DNA of 55,154 nucleotides from UBA4719 sp038249115 (GCA_038249115.1 JBBRWQ010000009.1:1-55154), one strand, 5' to 3'. Numbered from the stretch's first letter, positions 32,057 through 41,366 are shown. Translations and numbers: made by a program. The notes: generated by a model not told the origin, from the letters alone.

Positions 32057-33262
32057 GTGAGCACCACGACGGAACAGCCACGCCCCAGCCCTTTGCCCCT
32101 GCTCGTCCTCGGCCAGGGCCGTGACCTGGCCACCGAGAGGGGCGTCGAGTGTCCCGGTGACCTGCCGGCTCCGTCCGACCCTGGTCTGGTGGAACGCGCC
32201 CGGATCGCAAAGGCGTCCCTCGGGGACACGGTCTTCATCCTGGGCCACCACTACCAGCGCGACGAGGTCATCGAGTTCGCTGATGTCACGGGCGACAGCT
32301 TCAAGCTCGCCAAGGAAGCGGCCGCGCGACCAGAGGCGGCATACATCGTCTTCTGCGGTGTGCATTTCATGGCCGAGGCGGCCGACATCCTGACGGCGGA
32401 CGATCAGAAAGTTGTGCTCCCGGACCTGGCTGCCGGATGCTCGATGGCGGATATGGCCGCGATCAGCCAGGTCGAGGACGCGTGGGACGACCTGGCCGGG
32501 ATGGGAGCCGCAGACACCCTGGTTCCCGTGACCTACATGAACTCCTCGGCTGCGATCAAGGCCTTTACAGGTCGCCACGGCGGCACCATCTGCACGTCAG
32601 GCAACGCGAAAACCGCACTGCAGTGGGCATTTGACCAACACGGTGGGCTCGAAGGCCAGGGCAAGGTCCTGTTCCTGCCCGACCAGCACCTGGGGCGCAA
32701 CACCGCGGTCCGCGAGCTCGGCCTCTCCCTGACGGACTGTGTCGTGTTCGACCCGCACAAGCCGGCAGGGGGTCTGACCCGCGAACAGGTCAGGGCGGCC
32801 CGGGTCATCCTCTGGCGCGGGCATTGCTCGGTCCATGGCCGTTTTTCCCTCGAAGCGGTCGAGGCAGCACGCGCAACCATCCCCGGCGTCAAGATCATCG
32901 TCCACCCCGAGTGCCAGTACGAGGTGGTCGAAGCTGCGGATGCTGTCGGATCGACCGAGCGGATCATCCAGACCATCGCCGCGGCGCCGGACGGAAGCTC
33001 GTGGGCAGTGGGCACCGAGCTCAACCTTGTGCGCCGTCTCGCAGCCATGTTCCCGACACAGAACGTCGCCTTCCTCGAGAAGAACGTCTGCTACTGCTCG
33101 ACGATGAACCGGATCGACCTGCCGCACCTGGTCTGGGCGCTGGAGTCGCTCCTGGCCGGCCGGATCATCAACCAGGTCACCGTCGACCCCGACGTCGCGA
33201 AATGGGCCAGGGTTGCGCTCGACCAGATGCTCGCGCTGCCGGGCGAGACCGCCAAGGACTGA
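32057..33262 (+). CDS. nadA: Quinolinate synthase A
   Basis: A 401-residue NadA, which condenses iminoaspartate with dihydroxyacetone phosphate to quinolinate in NAD synthesis, using a 4Fe-4S cluster. Recognisable segments are ILGHHYQRDEVI (about 60-71), GDSFKLAK, the first cluster cysteine in FCGVHFMAE, TYMNSSAAIKA, CTSGNA, LPDQHLGRNT, VHPEC (second cysteine) and EKNVCYCSTMNRI (third). No nadB or nadC lies in the window. The GTG at 32057 is preferred to an upstream frame opening because of the TACGAT hexamer. Ends four bases before the convergent peptidase gene. Confidence 0.95.
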   Translation: MSTTTEQPRPSPLPLLVLGQGRDLATERGVECPGDLPAPSDPGLVERARIAKASLGDTVFILGHHYQRDEVIEFADVTGDSFKLAKEAAARPEAAYIVFCGVHFMAEAADILTADDQKVVLPDLAAGCSMADMAAISQVEDAWDDLAGMGAADTLVPVTYMNSSAAIKAFTGRHGGTICTSGNAKTALQWAFDQHGGLEGQGKVLFLPDQHLGRNTAVRELGLSLTDCVVFDPHKPAGGLTREQVRAARVILWRGHCSVHGRFSLEAVEAARATIPGVKIIVHPECQYEVVEAADAVGSTERIIQTIAAAPDGSSWAVGTELNLVRRLAAMFPTQNVAFLEKNVCYCSTMNRIDLPHLVWALESLLAGRIINQVTVDPDVAKWARVALDQMLALPGETAKD

Positions 33263-33266
33263 TCGT

Positions 33267-34643
33267 TCAGCTGGGCAGCAGACCCAGTCGCTCGAGCAGG
33301 ATCGCCTCGGCAAGGCACACCCGCGCGAACTCGCCGAGATGCAGACTCTCGTTGGCGCCGTGCGCCCGGGTGTCAGGTTCCTCGACACCCGTGACCAGAA
33401 TGCCGGCGTCAGGGAATCTCTTCGCGAAAGCGGCCACGAACGGGATCGAACCACCGATGCCGACATCCACGGGTGCAACGCCCCATGCGTCGGCGAAAGC
33501 CGCGCGCGCCTGGTCGTAGACCGGCCCGTTGGCATCAGCGCTGAAGCCAGAGCCCCCCTCCTCGAGCTCGACGTCGACCTTGACAGCCCACGGCGTGTTG
33601 GCCCGAAGATGCGAGGCGAGCAGCTCGTAGGCATCACCCGGGTCCTCGTCAGGGGCAATGCGCATCGAGATCTTCGCGACGGCCTTCGGAACCAGGGTGT
33701 TGGACGATGTGGCAACCGACGGCACATCGATTCCGATGGTGGTGATCGACGGCTTGGCCCACATCCGCGTCAGGATCGAGCCGGTGCCGATCAGGTCCAC
33801 GCCATCGAGCAGGCCGGACTCTTCGCGCAGCCGTTCCTCCGGGTAGTCGAGGTCGGAGGCCACCCCGGACTTCAGGCCCTGGACGGCGACACTGCCCTCG
33901 GCGTCGTGCAGAGTGGCGATCATCCTGATCAGGGCGGTGATGGCGTCTGGAACGGCACCGCCGAACATGCCGCTGTGGACCGCGTGGTCAAGGGTTCGGA
34001 CCGTGAGGACAACACGGACCGTGCCGCGCAGCGTCGTGGTCAACCCCGGCTCTCCCACGGCCCAGTTGGCTGAGTCGGCAAGGACGATCACGTCAGCGCG
34101 CAGCTTCTCGCCGTGCCGCTCGAGGATGGCGCCCAGGCTGTCCGAGCCGATCTCTTCCTCGCCCTCGACGAAGACCGTGACCCCGACCGGCAGACCACCT
34201 GAGTGGGCACGCAGGGCCGCAACGTGAGCCATCACGCCAGCCTTGTCGTCGGCAATGCCACGGGCGTAGACCCGTCCATCACGCTCGGTCGGCTCGAATG
34301 GGGGGCTGTCCCAGTCGGATTCGGCTCCGGGGGGCTGAACGTCGTGGTGGGCATAAAGCATGACCGTCGGCGCACCCTCGGGCCCGTCGATGTGTCCGAT
34401 GACAGCAGGCCGGCCACCCTCGCTGATGATCTCGACATCGAGGCCTTCGGCCCGCAGGAGCCCGGCGACAGCCTCGGCGCTGGCCAGCACGTTCGCCTGG
34501 TCGAAGGCTGCGAGCGAGACGCTGGGAATCCGGGTGAGCGCCTCGAGATCCTGGCGCAACATGGGCAGAAGCTCGGCGACCCGCGCCTTCAGTGCGATCA
34601 GTCGGGCTGGGTCAAGGTCTGGGGTGCGAACGTCGTTGGTCAC
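33267..34643 (-). CDS. M20-family dipeptidase
   Basis: A 458-residue metallopeptidase of the ArgE/DapE/CPG2 clan (M20). Two-zinc site residues are visible in order: YAHHDVQPPG (first His and catalytic Asp), RGIADDKAG (bridging Asp), VEGEEEIGS (general base Glu plus ligand Glu), VLADSANW (Asp ligand), and GANESLHL near the C-terminus (His ligand within 'HGANE'). The internal lid domain lies at about residues 215-330. It probably hydrolyses dipeptides. The GTG start has a TACGAT hexamer six bases upstream. Confidence 0.92.
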   Translation of the reverse strand: MTNDVRTPDLDPARLIALKARVAELLPMLRQDLEALTRIPSVSLAAFDQANVLASAEAVAGLLRAEGLDVEIISEGGRPAVIGHIDGPEGAPTVMLYAHHDVQPPGAESDWDSPPFEPTERDGRVYARGIADDKAGVMAHVAALRAHSGGLPVGVTVFVEGEEEIGSDSLGAILERHGEKLRADVIVLADSANWAVGEPGLTTTLRGTVRVVLTVRTLDHAVHSGMFGGAVPDAITALIRMIATLHDAEGSVAVQGLKSGVASDLDYPEERLREESGLLDGVDLIGTGSILTRMWAKPSITTIGIDVPSVATSSNTLVPKAVAKISMRIAPDEDPGDAYELLASHLRANTPWAVKVDVELEEGGSGFSADANGPVYDQARAAFADAWGVAPVDVGIGGSIPFVAAFAKRFPDAGILVTGVEEPDTRAHGANESLHLGEFARVCLAEAILLERLGLLPS

Positions 34644-34649
34644 GACCGG

Positions 34650-34655
34650 ATCGTA
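34650..34655 (-). promoter_or_regulatory. -10 element of the M20 peptidase gene (leaderless)
   Basis: TACGAT on the minus strand, six bases before the GTG at 34643. Confidence 0.55.
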
Positions 34656-34757
34656 TCCAACCCCCTGAGGCGGCCGGTCACCCGGATGGCCCTCCGACCC
34701 GGTGGCCGAAGGCCCGCCCAGTCAACCGTCGATACCAGAGTTGCCAGCCCCACGACA

Positions 34758-34763
34758 TACAGT
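34758..34763 (+). promoter_or_regulatory. -10 element of the DUF3043 gene (leaderless)
   Basis: TACAGT, six bases before the GTG at 34770. Confidence 0.5.
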
Positions 34764-34769
34764 GGGCGC

Positions 34770-35369
34770 GTGTTCGGACGCAAGAAGAACCCCCAGGATG
34801 GCACCCCGTCGGCAGTCACGTACGCCGACAGACCAGGCGCCAAGAACCGCCCCACCCCGTCTCGGCGGGAGCAGGAGGCTGCCCGCAAACGGCCCCTCGT
34901 GCCCACGGACCGCAAGGCCGCCGCCAGCGAGTCTCGCCAGGCCAACAAGCTGGCTCGCGCCAGGCAGCGTGCGGCGTTGCTGTCTGGCGACGAGTCGGGG
35001 CTGCCTGCTCGCGACAAGGGTCCCGTCAAGCGCTACATCCGCGACGCCGTGGACACCCGCTGGAACGTGGGAGAGTTCATGCTGCCGGTCATGATGGTGG
35101 TCCTGGCGCTGACCTTCCTCGCCCCACTGGTTCCATCGATCGCCCAGGTGACCACGTACATCGTCTTCCTGCTGGTCTATGGCCTGGTAGCCGCCGGAGT
35201 GCTCGATGCCTTCCTGATGTGGCGGCGGATCAAGGCCAATATCTTCGCCAAGTTCGGCCAAGTCCCACCGCGTGGCTCCGCGATGTATGCCGTACTGCGC
35301 GCCTTCCAGATGCGCCGCTCGCGGCTGCCACGCCCGCAGGTCTCACGAGGCGGCTTCAAGACAGACTAG
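34770..35369 (+). CDS. DUF3043 membrane protein
   Basis: A 199-residue actinobacterial DUF3043 protein. A highly basic N-terminal half (FGRKKNPQD, many Arg/Lys) leads to the conserved GPVKRYIRDAVDTRWNVGEFMLP motif (about 94-116), two adjacent transmembrane helices (about 111-131 and 134-154) and a basic C-terminal RIKANIFAKFG segment. Topology suggests both ends are cytoplasmic. The function is unknown. It starts at a GTG with TACAGT six bases upstream. Confidence 0.88.
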   Translation: MFGRKKNPQDGTPSAVTYADRPGAKNRPTPSRREQEAARKRPLVPTDRKAAASESRQANKLARARQRAALLSGDESGLPARDKGPVKRYIRDAVDTRWNVGEFMLPVMMVVLALTFLAPLVPSIAQVTTYIVFLLVYGLVAAGVLDAFLMWRRIKANIFAKFGQVPPRGSAMYAVLRAFQMRRSRLPRPQVSRGGFKTD

Positions 35370-35395
35370 GCCTGGCCTTACGGGCTGCGCGTTGC

Positions 35396-36766
35396 TCAGT
35401 CGAGCAGGTTCGCGAAGGCAGTCGGGGTGCGGGTGAGCGCGTAGGTCGCAAAATGCAGGCGTTCGACCTCGCCTGCTGGACTCCTCGTGACCTCGAGCAG
35501 CTCGCCGCGCTCTCGCCCTGCGACGGCCCGGAAGCGACCCTCATCGGTCTTGGCGAACCGGGTGTCAGCGATAGGCAGCCCGCCGGGGATCCGCGACCAG
35601 AGAACGTTGTCGCGCACCTCGAACACGATCTCCTCACCCTCGGTCCACCAGCTGCCGAGAATGCCGTCGAAGTCCTGCTGCGGCTGCGATGGGCTCCAGA
35701 CGTCGGCCAGCGAGGGCTCTGCGTCGAGAACAGCGTTGACCAGCTGACTGGCGAGCGCCGTGGTCTCGGCACCAGCAGTGCTGTTGGCGAAGACCACGAC
35801 CCCGACCCGGTCCTGGCGTCGAACCCGCAGCCCGGCCAGAAACCCGGGCATGGCACCACCATGACCGGCCAGGACTCGCTCGCCCGTGCGCTGAAGGTCA
35901 TAACCGAGCCCGTAGGCCCGGGTCCAACCCTCGACATCGGCCATGATCAGCGGACGGCACATCTCGTCGACGCTGTCAGGAGAGAGGACTTCGTCGATCG
36001 GGTCCGCCACGAATGAGGCATAGCGGCCCATGTCGGCAACGGTGCTCCACAGTCCCCCCAGGGGTGCTGTCGCCTTGAGCTCGAAGGCCGGTTCGACGGT
36101 CGCGACTCCTGTATGCGGGTGAACCTGGTAGCCCATGGCCCTGGTCGCATCATCCGGTTGCAGCCCGGTCTTCTTCATCCCCAGCGGCGCAAGGATGCGC
36201 TCGACGACGACCTCACCCCAGGGACGGCCCTCGAGCTGCTCGACGATCTGTCCAAGGAGCGCGAAAGCGAGGTTGGAGTAGTGGAAGGCGAAGTGGACGG
36301 GCAGAACCTGCTCGGCTTCCTCCAGCTCGCGCAGTAGTCGCTCCTGGTCTGGCGCGTCGAGGTTCTCCCAGATCCTCCCGACCGGCTCGCGCTGCAACCC
36401 GGATGCGTGAGAGAGCAGCTGACGGATGGTGATAGCGCCGTGCCTGGTCTGCGGCAGGTACTTCTCGAGCCGGTCGTCCAGCGAGAGCCTGCCTGCGTCG
36501 CGCAACGCCACGACCAGCACCGCGGTGAACGTCTTGGTGATCGAGCCGATCATGTACTGCGTATCGTCGGTCGGCGCGGTGGCAGGGTCCAGCCGGGCCG
36601 AACCGACGTGGATGGACCACAGCAGCGTGCCGTCCCTGACGATGCCCGCGCTTACCGCCGGCGAGTGCCATTGGCTCTGCGCCTCGCGCACCCGCCGCTC
36701 GAGGTCCCGGACCAGTCCGTCCCCCGGTGTCGGAGCGCCTGCCCGGCTGTTCAAGCTGCCGGTCAC
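35396..36766 (-). CDS. Serine hydrolase, beta-lactamase class C / penicillin-binding fold
   Basis: A 456-residue protein of the class C beta-lactamase-like family. The catalytic SxxK is in GSITKTF (about residue 74-80), the YxN motif is HYSNLAFAL (about 162), and the KTG-equivalent is GHGGAMPG (about 296). The C-terminal 90 residues form an extra beta-rich domain. No signal peptide is seen, so it is cytoplasmic; family members are esterases, D-amino peptidases or of unknown substrate. It follows the 71-residue gene on the same strand by seven bases. Confidence 0.88.
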   Translation of the reverse strand: MTGSLNSRAGAPTPGDGLVRDLERRVREAQSQWHSPAVSAGIVRDGTLLWSIHVGSARLDPATAPTDDTQYMIGSITKTFTAVLVVALRDAGRLSLDDRLEKYLPQTRHGAITIRQLLSHASGLQREPVGRIWENLDAPDQERLLRELEEAEQVLPVHFAFHYSNLAFALLGQIVEQLEGRPWGEVVVERILAPLGMKKTGLQPDDATRAMGYQVHPHTGVATVEPAFELKATAPLGGLWSTVADMGRYASFVADPIDEVLSPDSVDEMCRPLIMADVEGWTRAYGLGYDLQRTGERVLAGHGGAMPGFLAGLRVRRQDRVGVVVFANSTAGAETTALASQLVNAVLDAEPSLADVWSPSQPQQDFDGILGSWWTEGEEIVFEVRDNVLWSRIPGGLPIADTRFAKTDEGRFRAVAGRERGELLEVTRSPAGEVERLHFATYALTRTPTAFANLLD

Positions 36767-36773
36767 GTCGCGC

Positions 36774-36989
36774 TCACTGGGCTGCTCGCAGGCTCATCGG
36801 TCCGTAGACCACGGCACCCTCATGAGCCAGCGTGACCGCGTCCACTCCCACGTCGGCCAGCTCTCGCCATCGTTCCCCCAGCCAGCTCTCCGCGTCGCTC
36901 TGCGACGGAAAGCCGCTCGTGACCAGGGTCTCACCGGTCATGGGCTGGCCGTCCGCGTCGAGATAGGTCCATGTCCACTCGTCAGTCAT
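36774..36989 (-). CDS. Small conserved actinobacterial protein
   Basis: A 71-residue cytoplasmic protein with the pattern WTYLDADGQ, SDAESWLGERW, GVDAVTL and a closing VVYGPMSL, which I recognise from small uncharacterised proteins widespread in actinobacteria. It begins at an ATG at 36989, in a short divergent gap with the PIG-L gene, and is followed by the serine hydrolase gene in an apparent operon. Function unknown. Confidence 0.75.
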   Translation of the reverse strand: MTDEWTWTYLDADGQPMTGETLVTSGFPSQSDAESWLGERWRELADVGVDAVTLAHEGAVVYGPMSLRAAQ

Positions 36990-37028
36990 GGACGTCACCA
37001 TATCCAGCGAGGACGGCTGGCCACTGGG

Positions 37029-37034
37029 TAGCGT
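37029..37034 (+). promoter_or_regulatory. -10 element of the PIG-L gene (leaderless)
   Basis: TAGCGT, seven bases before the ATG at 37042, inside a 52-base divergent gap. Confidence 0.45.
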
Positions 37035-37041
37035 GACAGTC

Positions 37042-37785
37042 ATGAGCGACGATCAAGCACCCGAGCAGGTCCTGCCAACGTTGGACGAGTCATGGTCTCG
37101 CGCCCTCTGCGTGGCCGCCCATCCCGACGACCTCGAGTACGGTGTCGCCGCAGCCGTGGACCGTTGGGTACAGCAGGGCAAGACAGTCACCTATCTGCTG
37201 GCAACCCACGGCGAGGCCGGCATCGAGGGCGTGCCACCCAGTGAAGCGGCATCCCTCCGGGCCCAGGAAGAGCGTGACGGCGCAGCTGAGGTGGGCGTCG
37301 AGACCGTGGAGTTCCTCGACTACGACGACGGGATGGTGGAGTACGGCCTGCCGCTGCGTCGCGACATCGCCCGTGCCATCCGCATCCACAAGCCTGAGGT
37401 CGTCATCACACTCACGCATCGGGAGCGGTTCGGCGGCGGAGGCACCAATCAGGCCGACCACCGCGCCGTGGGACTTGCCGCGCTGGACGCATCCAAGGAC
37501 GCAGGCAACCGGTGGATCCACCCCGAGCTGGCTGGCGAGGGATACGAGCCGTGGAGCGGCGTCAGGTGGGTCTGTATGGCGGGCTCCCCCGCGGCCACTC
37601 ATGGGGTCGACGTTACCGGCCACATGGATGCCGCGGTGGCATCACTGGAGGCTCATCAGGTCTATCTCGAAGCCCTCGGTGCGGGCTATCCGTCACCGCC
37701 TGACCTGCTCGAGATGATCCTCGGCCGTGGCGGCCAGTCCATGGGCGTCGAGCACGCCATCACTGTCGAGGTCTACGACATCTGA
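37042..37785 (+). CDS. PIG-L family deacetylase
   Basis: A 247-residue zinc-dependent N-deacetylase of the LmbE/PIG-L family. The metal- and base-forming AHPDDLEYG motif is at about residues 24-32 and the later zinc histidine is in NQADHRAVG (about 141-149), the usual HxxDH-type site. Relatives act on GlcNAc-containing substrates or mycothiol conjugates (MshB, Mca); this one is shorter than either and its substrate cannot be named. Its 3' end overlaps the convergent GNAT gene by 13 bases. Confidence 0.88.
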   Translation: MSDDQAPEQVLPTLDESWSRALCVAAHPDDLEYGVAAAVDRWVQQGKTVTYLLATHGEAGIEGVPPSEAASLRAQEERDGAAEVGVETVEFLDYDDGMVEYGLPLRRDIARAIRIHKPEVVITLTHRERFGGGGTNQADHRAVGLAALDASKDAGNRWIHPELAGEGYEPWSGVRWVCMAGSPAATHGVDVTGHMDAAVASLEAHQVYLEALGAGYPSPPDLLEMILGRGGQSMGVEHAITVEVYDI

Positions 37786-38366
37786 CGTTGGAGATCATCC
37801 GGGATCAGCGAGAACAGGACCATGTCCACCCGGCCGTCGTGGACATGGCCGGCATTGCGCGCGACACCCTCACGCACGAAGCCCGCCTTCTGCGCAACTC
37901 CCTGTGAGGCCACGTTCCCGGTGGCGGCAAAGAGCTCGACCCGCTCGAAGCCATGCTCGACGATCGCCCATTGCGCCAGCGTGCGAGTGGCGCGGGAGGC
38001 GACTCCCCGGCCGCGAGCCCACGGCGCCACCCAGTAGCCCACCTCGGCGACCTTGCTCGCCCAGTTGACGTGCTTCAGGTCGATCGCACCGGCCAGTTGT
38101 CCGGCGGACTCGATGGCGAATACGATCCCGGCTCCCGACTCGAGCTGCGAGGGCCCGAAGGTGCCGATGAACCACTCGGCGCTGGCCCGGGTGTATGGCT
38201 GGGGCAACGGCAACCAGCGCAGGGTCTCAGAGTCCTGACAGGCCATGGTCACGTCATCGGCGTCGGCGCGACGGAAGGGACGCAGGGTCAGGTCTCCCGC
38301 GGTGAGCGTCGTCTCAGGGAAGGCCGCAGCCTCACGGGAGGTCAGGGCCTCGTTGCGTGCAGTCAT
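37773..38366 (-). CDS. GNAT N-acetyltransferase, RimJ/RimL type
   Basis: A 197-residue GNAT protein with the pattern of ribosomal-protein or metabolite acetyltransferases: TLRPFRRADADDV near residue 28, a AIDLKHVNWASKVAEVGYWVAPWARGRGVASRA core with the acetyl-CoA loop RGRGVA (about 120-125), and the ERVELFAATGNVASQGVAQKAGFVREG C-terminal pattern. The acceptor is unknown. The ATG at 38366 is preceded by TACGAT at six bases, so the longer frame is not used. Confidence 0.87.
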   Translation of the reverse strand: MTARNEALTSREAAAFPETTLTAGDLTLRPFRRADADDVTMACQDSETLRWLPLPQPYTRASAEWFIGTFGPSQLESGAGIVFAIESAGQLAGAIDLKHVNWASKVAEVGYWVAPWARGRGVASRATRTLAQWAIVEHGFERVELFAATGNVASQGVAQKAGFVREGVARNAGHVHDGRVDMVLFSLIPDDLQRQMS

Positions 38367-38372
38367 TCCGAG

Positions 38373-38378
38373 ATCGTA
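38373..38378 (-). promoter_or_regulatory. -10 element of the GNAT gene (leaderless)
   Basis: TACGAT on the minus strand, six bases before the ATG at 38366. Confidence 0.55.
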
Positions 38379-38477
38379 GGCGGTGTGTCCAGGAACTGTG
38401 TGTCCACATCGAACCGCACTGCACGCGACGGCCCGCACCCACGCGCCCGTCCAATCTCAGAGCCATCGGCCGACGGG

Positions 38478-38690
38478 TCAGATGGCTCGCATCCGGTTGT
38501 TGCGCGGATTGTGCTCCAGCTCGGCCAGACCAAGTGCCTCCATCAGCGGCGGGACATACATCCCGAAGCGTGCCCGAAGTCCTTTCTTCAGGCCGTACCA
38601 ACCGCCGACCGGGTTGGCCCCCGATCGACCCCAGGCCTCGACGGTGCCGTCCTTGGCCGGTTTCTGGTCGCCCACGACGTTGTTGGCCAT
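38478..38690 (-). CDS. Small hypothetical protein downstream of gcvT
   Basis: A 70-residue frame whose ATG lies two bases after the gcvT stop. The product begins with MANNVVGDQKPAKDG and has a PVGGWYGLKKGLRARFGMYVPPLMEALGL middle that looks amphipathic; no domain is recognised. Tight spacing on the same strand points to co-translation with gcvT, but there is no pathway evidence. The same frame runs on upstream inside gcvT without a credible start. Confidence 0.55.
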   Translation of the reverse strand: MANNVVGDQKPAKDGTVEAWGRSGANPVGGWYGLKKGLRARFGMYVPPLMEALGLAELEHNPRNNRMRAI

Positions 38691-38692
38691 CG

Positions 38693-39796
38693 TCAGCTGG
38701 TCTGCACCTGGACGAACGGCGGCTTGACGACTGATGCCAGCACGTCGCGGCCGCGCACGTCGACGATGACCTCGTCGCCCACCTCGACGCTCGGAGCCAG
38801 CAGTGCCAGTGCGATTCCCTGCTTCAGAGTCGGCGAGAACGTCCCTGAGGTGACGTCGCCCAGCAGCGACCCGTCGACGCCCTTGACCTCGCAGTGTGAA
38901 CGCGGAATACCCCGGCCGGTGACCAGCAGACCCCAGGTGACGCGCTTCGGGCCGGTTACCTTCTCTGCGACGAGCGCGTCCTTGCCCCAGAACGCATCCT
39001 TCTTCCAGCCAACGGCCCACCCGGCCCGAGCCTGCACCGGGGTGATGTCCATGCTCAACTCGTGGCCGTGCAGCGGGTAGCCCATCTCAGTACGCAGGGT
39101 GTCGCGTGAACCCAGGCCACAGGGCAGGCCGTCATACGGTGACGCGGCCTCGACCAACGCGTCCCACAGAGCCAACGCGTCGTCCCAGCGCGGGACCAGC
39201 TCGTAGCCCCGCTCGCCGGTGTAGCCGGTGCGGCAGACGATGACCGGCTTGCCCATCCAGTCGGCCTCCACGAAGGACATGTAGTCGTGGCCAGTCGGCA
39301 GGCCAAGGGCCTGGAGGACCTCGTCGCTCTTGTCGCCCTGAACCGCGATGACGCCATATTCGTGGTGCAGGTTCTCGATCTGCAGGCCTGCGGGCGCCGC
39401 TGCCTGCAGGCGACGAACGACCTCGGCAGTGTTGGAGGCATTGGGGATCAGGAAGACATCGTCATCGTCGCGCAGATAGACGATGAGGTCATCGACCACG
39501 CCGCCGGTCTCGTCGCAGCACAAGGTGTACTGGGCCTTGCCGTTGTGTATGCGGCCCAGGTCGTTGGTGAGGCAGGAGTTGATGAACGCCGCGGCGCCCG
39601 GGCCTTTGACACTGGCCTTGCCCAGGTGGCTGACATCGAAGATGCCCACGCGCTCACGGACGGCTGTGTGCTCACGCACGACACCTCCGCCGGGGTACTC
39701 GATCGGCATCTCCCATCCGCCGAAGTCAGCCATCTTGGCTCCAAGGGCTACGTGACGGTCGTGGAGGGGGGAGGTCTTGAGAGAGGCATCAGTCAT
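38693..39796 (-). CDS. gcvT: Glycine cleavage system T protein (aminomethyltransferase)
   Basis: A 367-residue T protein that moves the methylene group from the aminomethyl-lipoyl H protein to tetrahydrofolate. Family landmarks are SPLHDRHVALGAKMADFGGWEMP (about 9-31), VSHLGKASVKGP, the TGYTGERGYEL motif (about 192-202), GLGSRDTLRTEMGYPLHGHE and a C-terminal TSGTFSPTLKQGIALAL. No gcvP or gcvH lies here. The ATG at 39796 has a TACCGT hexamer seven bases upstream and no ribosome site. It depends on lipoylated H protein, linking it to lipB/lipA in this window. Confidence 0.95.
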   Translation of the reverse strand: MTDASLKTSPLHDRHVALGAKMADFGGWEMPIEYPGGGVVREHTAVRERVGIFDVSHLGKASVKGPGAAAFINSCLTNDLGRIHNGKAQYTLCCDETGGVVDDLIVYLRDDDDVFLIPNASNTAEVVRRLQAAAPAGLQIENLHHEYGVIAVQGDKSDEVLQALGLPTGHDYMSFVEADWMGKPVIVCRTGYTGERGYELVPRWDDALALWDALVEAASPYDGLPCGLGSRDTLRTEMGYPLHGHELSMDITPVQARAGWAVGWKKDAFWGKDALVAEKVTGPKRVTWGLLVTGRGIPRSHCEVKGVDGSLLGDVTSGTFSPTLKQGIALALLAPSVEVGDEVIVDVRGRDVLASVVKPPFVQVQTS

Positions 39797-39803
39797 GACC
39801 CTC

Positions 39804-39809
39804 ACGGTA
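39804..39809 (-). promoter_or_regulatory. -10 element of gcvT (leaderless)
   Basis: TACCGT on the minus strand, seven bases before the ATG at 39796. Confidence 0.5.
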
Positions 39810-39869
39810 TCCGTACCAGGATTCGTTATCCTCATCACCTAAGCCCCGACCACGAAGGACAGGAATCCT

Positions 39870-41366
39870 GTGACCACGTTGACCATGTCCGACCGCTCCG
39901 CATCCGAGCTGAAGGGCGATGCACTCGTCCTCGTCTCGGTCCAGACCGACGACGGGGCGGCACTGGCCCCGGCGCACGGGCTCGGCGACGAGACCGTCGC
40001 CTACCTCGAGTCGGCACTGTCGACGCTCAAGGCCAAGGGCGGTGTCGACGAGATGCTCAAGCTCATCGCGGTTCCCGGCGTCGCTGCCTCGATGGTCATC
40101 GTGTCCGGCGCCGGCAAGGCGTCGGGCGAGGGCGGGACGCTGGACGCCGAGGCAGTCCGTCGCGCTGTGGGGTCTGCCACGCGCCAGCTTGCCGGCCATT
40201 CCAAGGCAATCGTGGTGGCCCCAGGAACCGGTGCGGCAGAAGCCATCGCGGCGGCTGAGGGCGCGATCTTCGGGGCGTACACGGTCACAAGCGCCGCCGC
40301 CGGCCCCACCTCGCTTCCGGTCAAGTCGATCATCGTCGCCTCACCGATGGCGAAGGACCGGGACCTGCGCGCCGCGATCAAGCGCGCTACCGCACTCGGC
40401 GAGGCCACGTCGTACACCCGTGACCTGGTCAACCAGCCGCCCAACGAGCTCTACCCCGAGACGTTCGCCGCCACGGTCAAGAGGCGCGCGATCGGCACCG
40501 GCGTCAAGGTCTCGGTGCTCGACGAGGCCGGCCTGGCCCGCGGGGGCTTCGGCGGCCACCTGACCGTTGGCGGAGGCTCGGCCCATGGCCCGCGGCTGGT
40601 CACCCTGCGCTACACCCCGACCAAGGCACACAAGCACGTGGCCTTCGTGGGCAAAGGCATCACCTTCGACTCCGGCGGCCTGACGATCAAGCCCAAAGCG
40701 GGAATGACCACGATGAAGTGCGACATGGCTGGCGCTGCCGCAGTTGCCGCCGCCGTCTTCGCCATCGCCGAGCTGGGTCTGCAGGTCGAGATCAGCGCCT
40801 ACCTCTGCCTCGCCGAGAACATGCCCGGCACCGGCGCGTGCCGTCCGGGCGACGTCGTCACCATGCGGGGTGGCAAGACCGTCGAGCTCAACAACACCGA
40901 TGCCGAAGGCCGTATGGTCCTGGCTGACGGATTGGCTCTCGCTTCGGAGAAGAAGCCAGACATGATCATCGACATCGCGACCCTGACCGGCGCCGCGGTG
41001 ATGGCGCTGGGCAACCGAACCGCAGCTTTCATGAGCAACGACGACGAGCTGCGTGCCGGAGTCAAGGACATCGCGGACTCTGTCGGCGAGCCCTTCTGGC
41101 CCTTCCCGATGCTCGAGGACATCCGCCCGACCCTGGAGTCCCCCGTCGCCGATCTGCTGCAGTCGGGCCCGGTAGGTGTGATCTACGCGGGCTGGTTCCT
41201 GTCCGAGTTCATCGGCAACGACACGTCCGGTGAGCCGATTCCGTGGGCCCACCTCGACATCGCCGGACCCGCATTCAACGACAAGACCCCGTGGGGCTAC
41301 ACACCCGCTCAGGGCACTGGCTTCGGGGTTCGCACCCTCGTAGGGATCGCCGAGTCGCAGGCCTGA
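39870..41366 (+). CDS. pepA: Leucyl aminopeptidase (M17)
   Basis: A 498-residue M17 cytosol aminopeptidase removing N-terminal residues, with two metal ions. Metal-binding and catalytic landmarks are VGKGITFDSGGLTIKP (Lys and Asp ligands, about 265-280), MKCDMAGAAAV and the family signature NNTDAEGRMVLAD (about 340-352). An N-terminal macro-like domain of about 165 residues precedes the catalytic domain. The GTG start has an AGGA site. A very strong hairpin terminator follows 29 bases after the stop. Confidence 0.94.
   Translation: MTTLTMSDRSASELKGDALVLVSVQTDDGAALAPAHGLGDETVAYLESALSTLKAKGGVDEMLKLIAVPGVAASMVIVSGAGKASGEGGTLDAEAVRRAVGSATRQLAGHSKAIVVAPGTGAAEAIAAAEGAIFGAYTVTSAAAGPTSLPVKSIIVASPMAKDRDLRAAIKRATALGEATSYTRDLVNQPPNELYPETFAATVKRRAIGTGVKVSVLDEAGLARGGFGGHLTVGGGSAHGPRLVTLRYTPTKAHKHVAFVGKGITFDSGGLTIKPKAGMTTMKCDMAGAAAVAAAVFAIAELGLQVEISAYLCLAENMPGTGACRPGDVVTMRGGKTVELNNTDAEGRMVLADGLALASEKKPDMIIDIATLTGAAVMALGNRTAAFMSNDDELRAGVKDIADSVGEPFWPFPMLEDIRPTLESPVADLLQSGPVGVIYAGWFLSEFIGNDTSGEPIPWAHLDIAGPAFNDKTPWGYTPAQGTGFGVRTLVGIAESQA

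Noticed and set aside
32597..33727. Long antisense frame across nadA and the M20 gene
   Set aside because: Both sense genes have intact family motifs; the antisense product has none.
39797..39869. Glycine riboswitch before gcvT
   Set aside because: The gap to the divergent pepA is only about 70 bases and gcvT appears leaderless, leaving no room for an aptamer.
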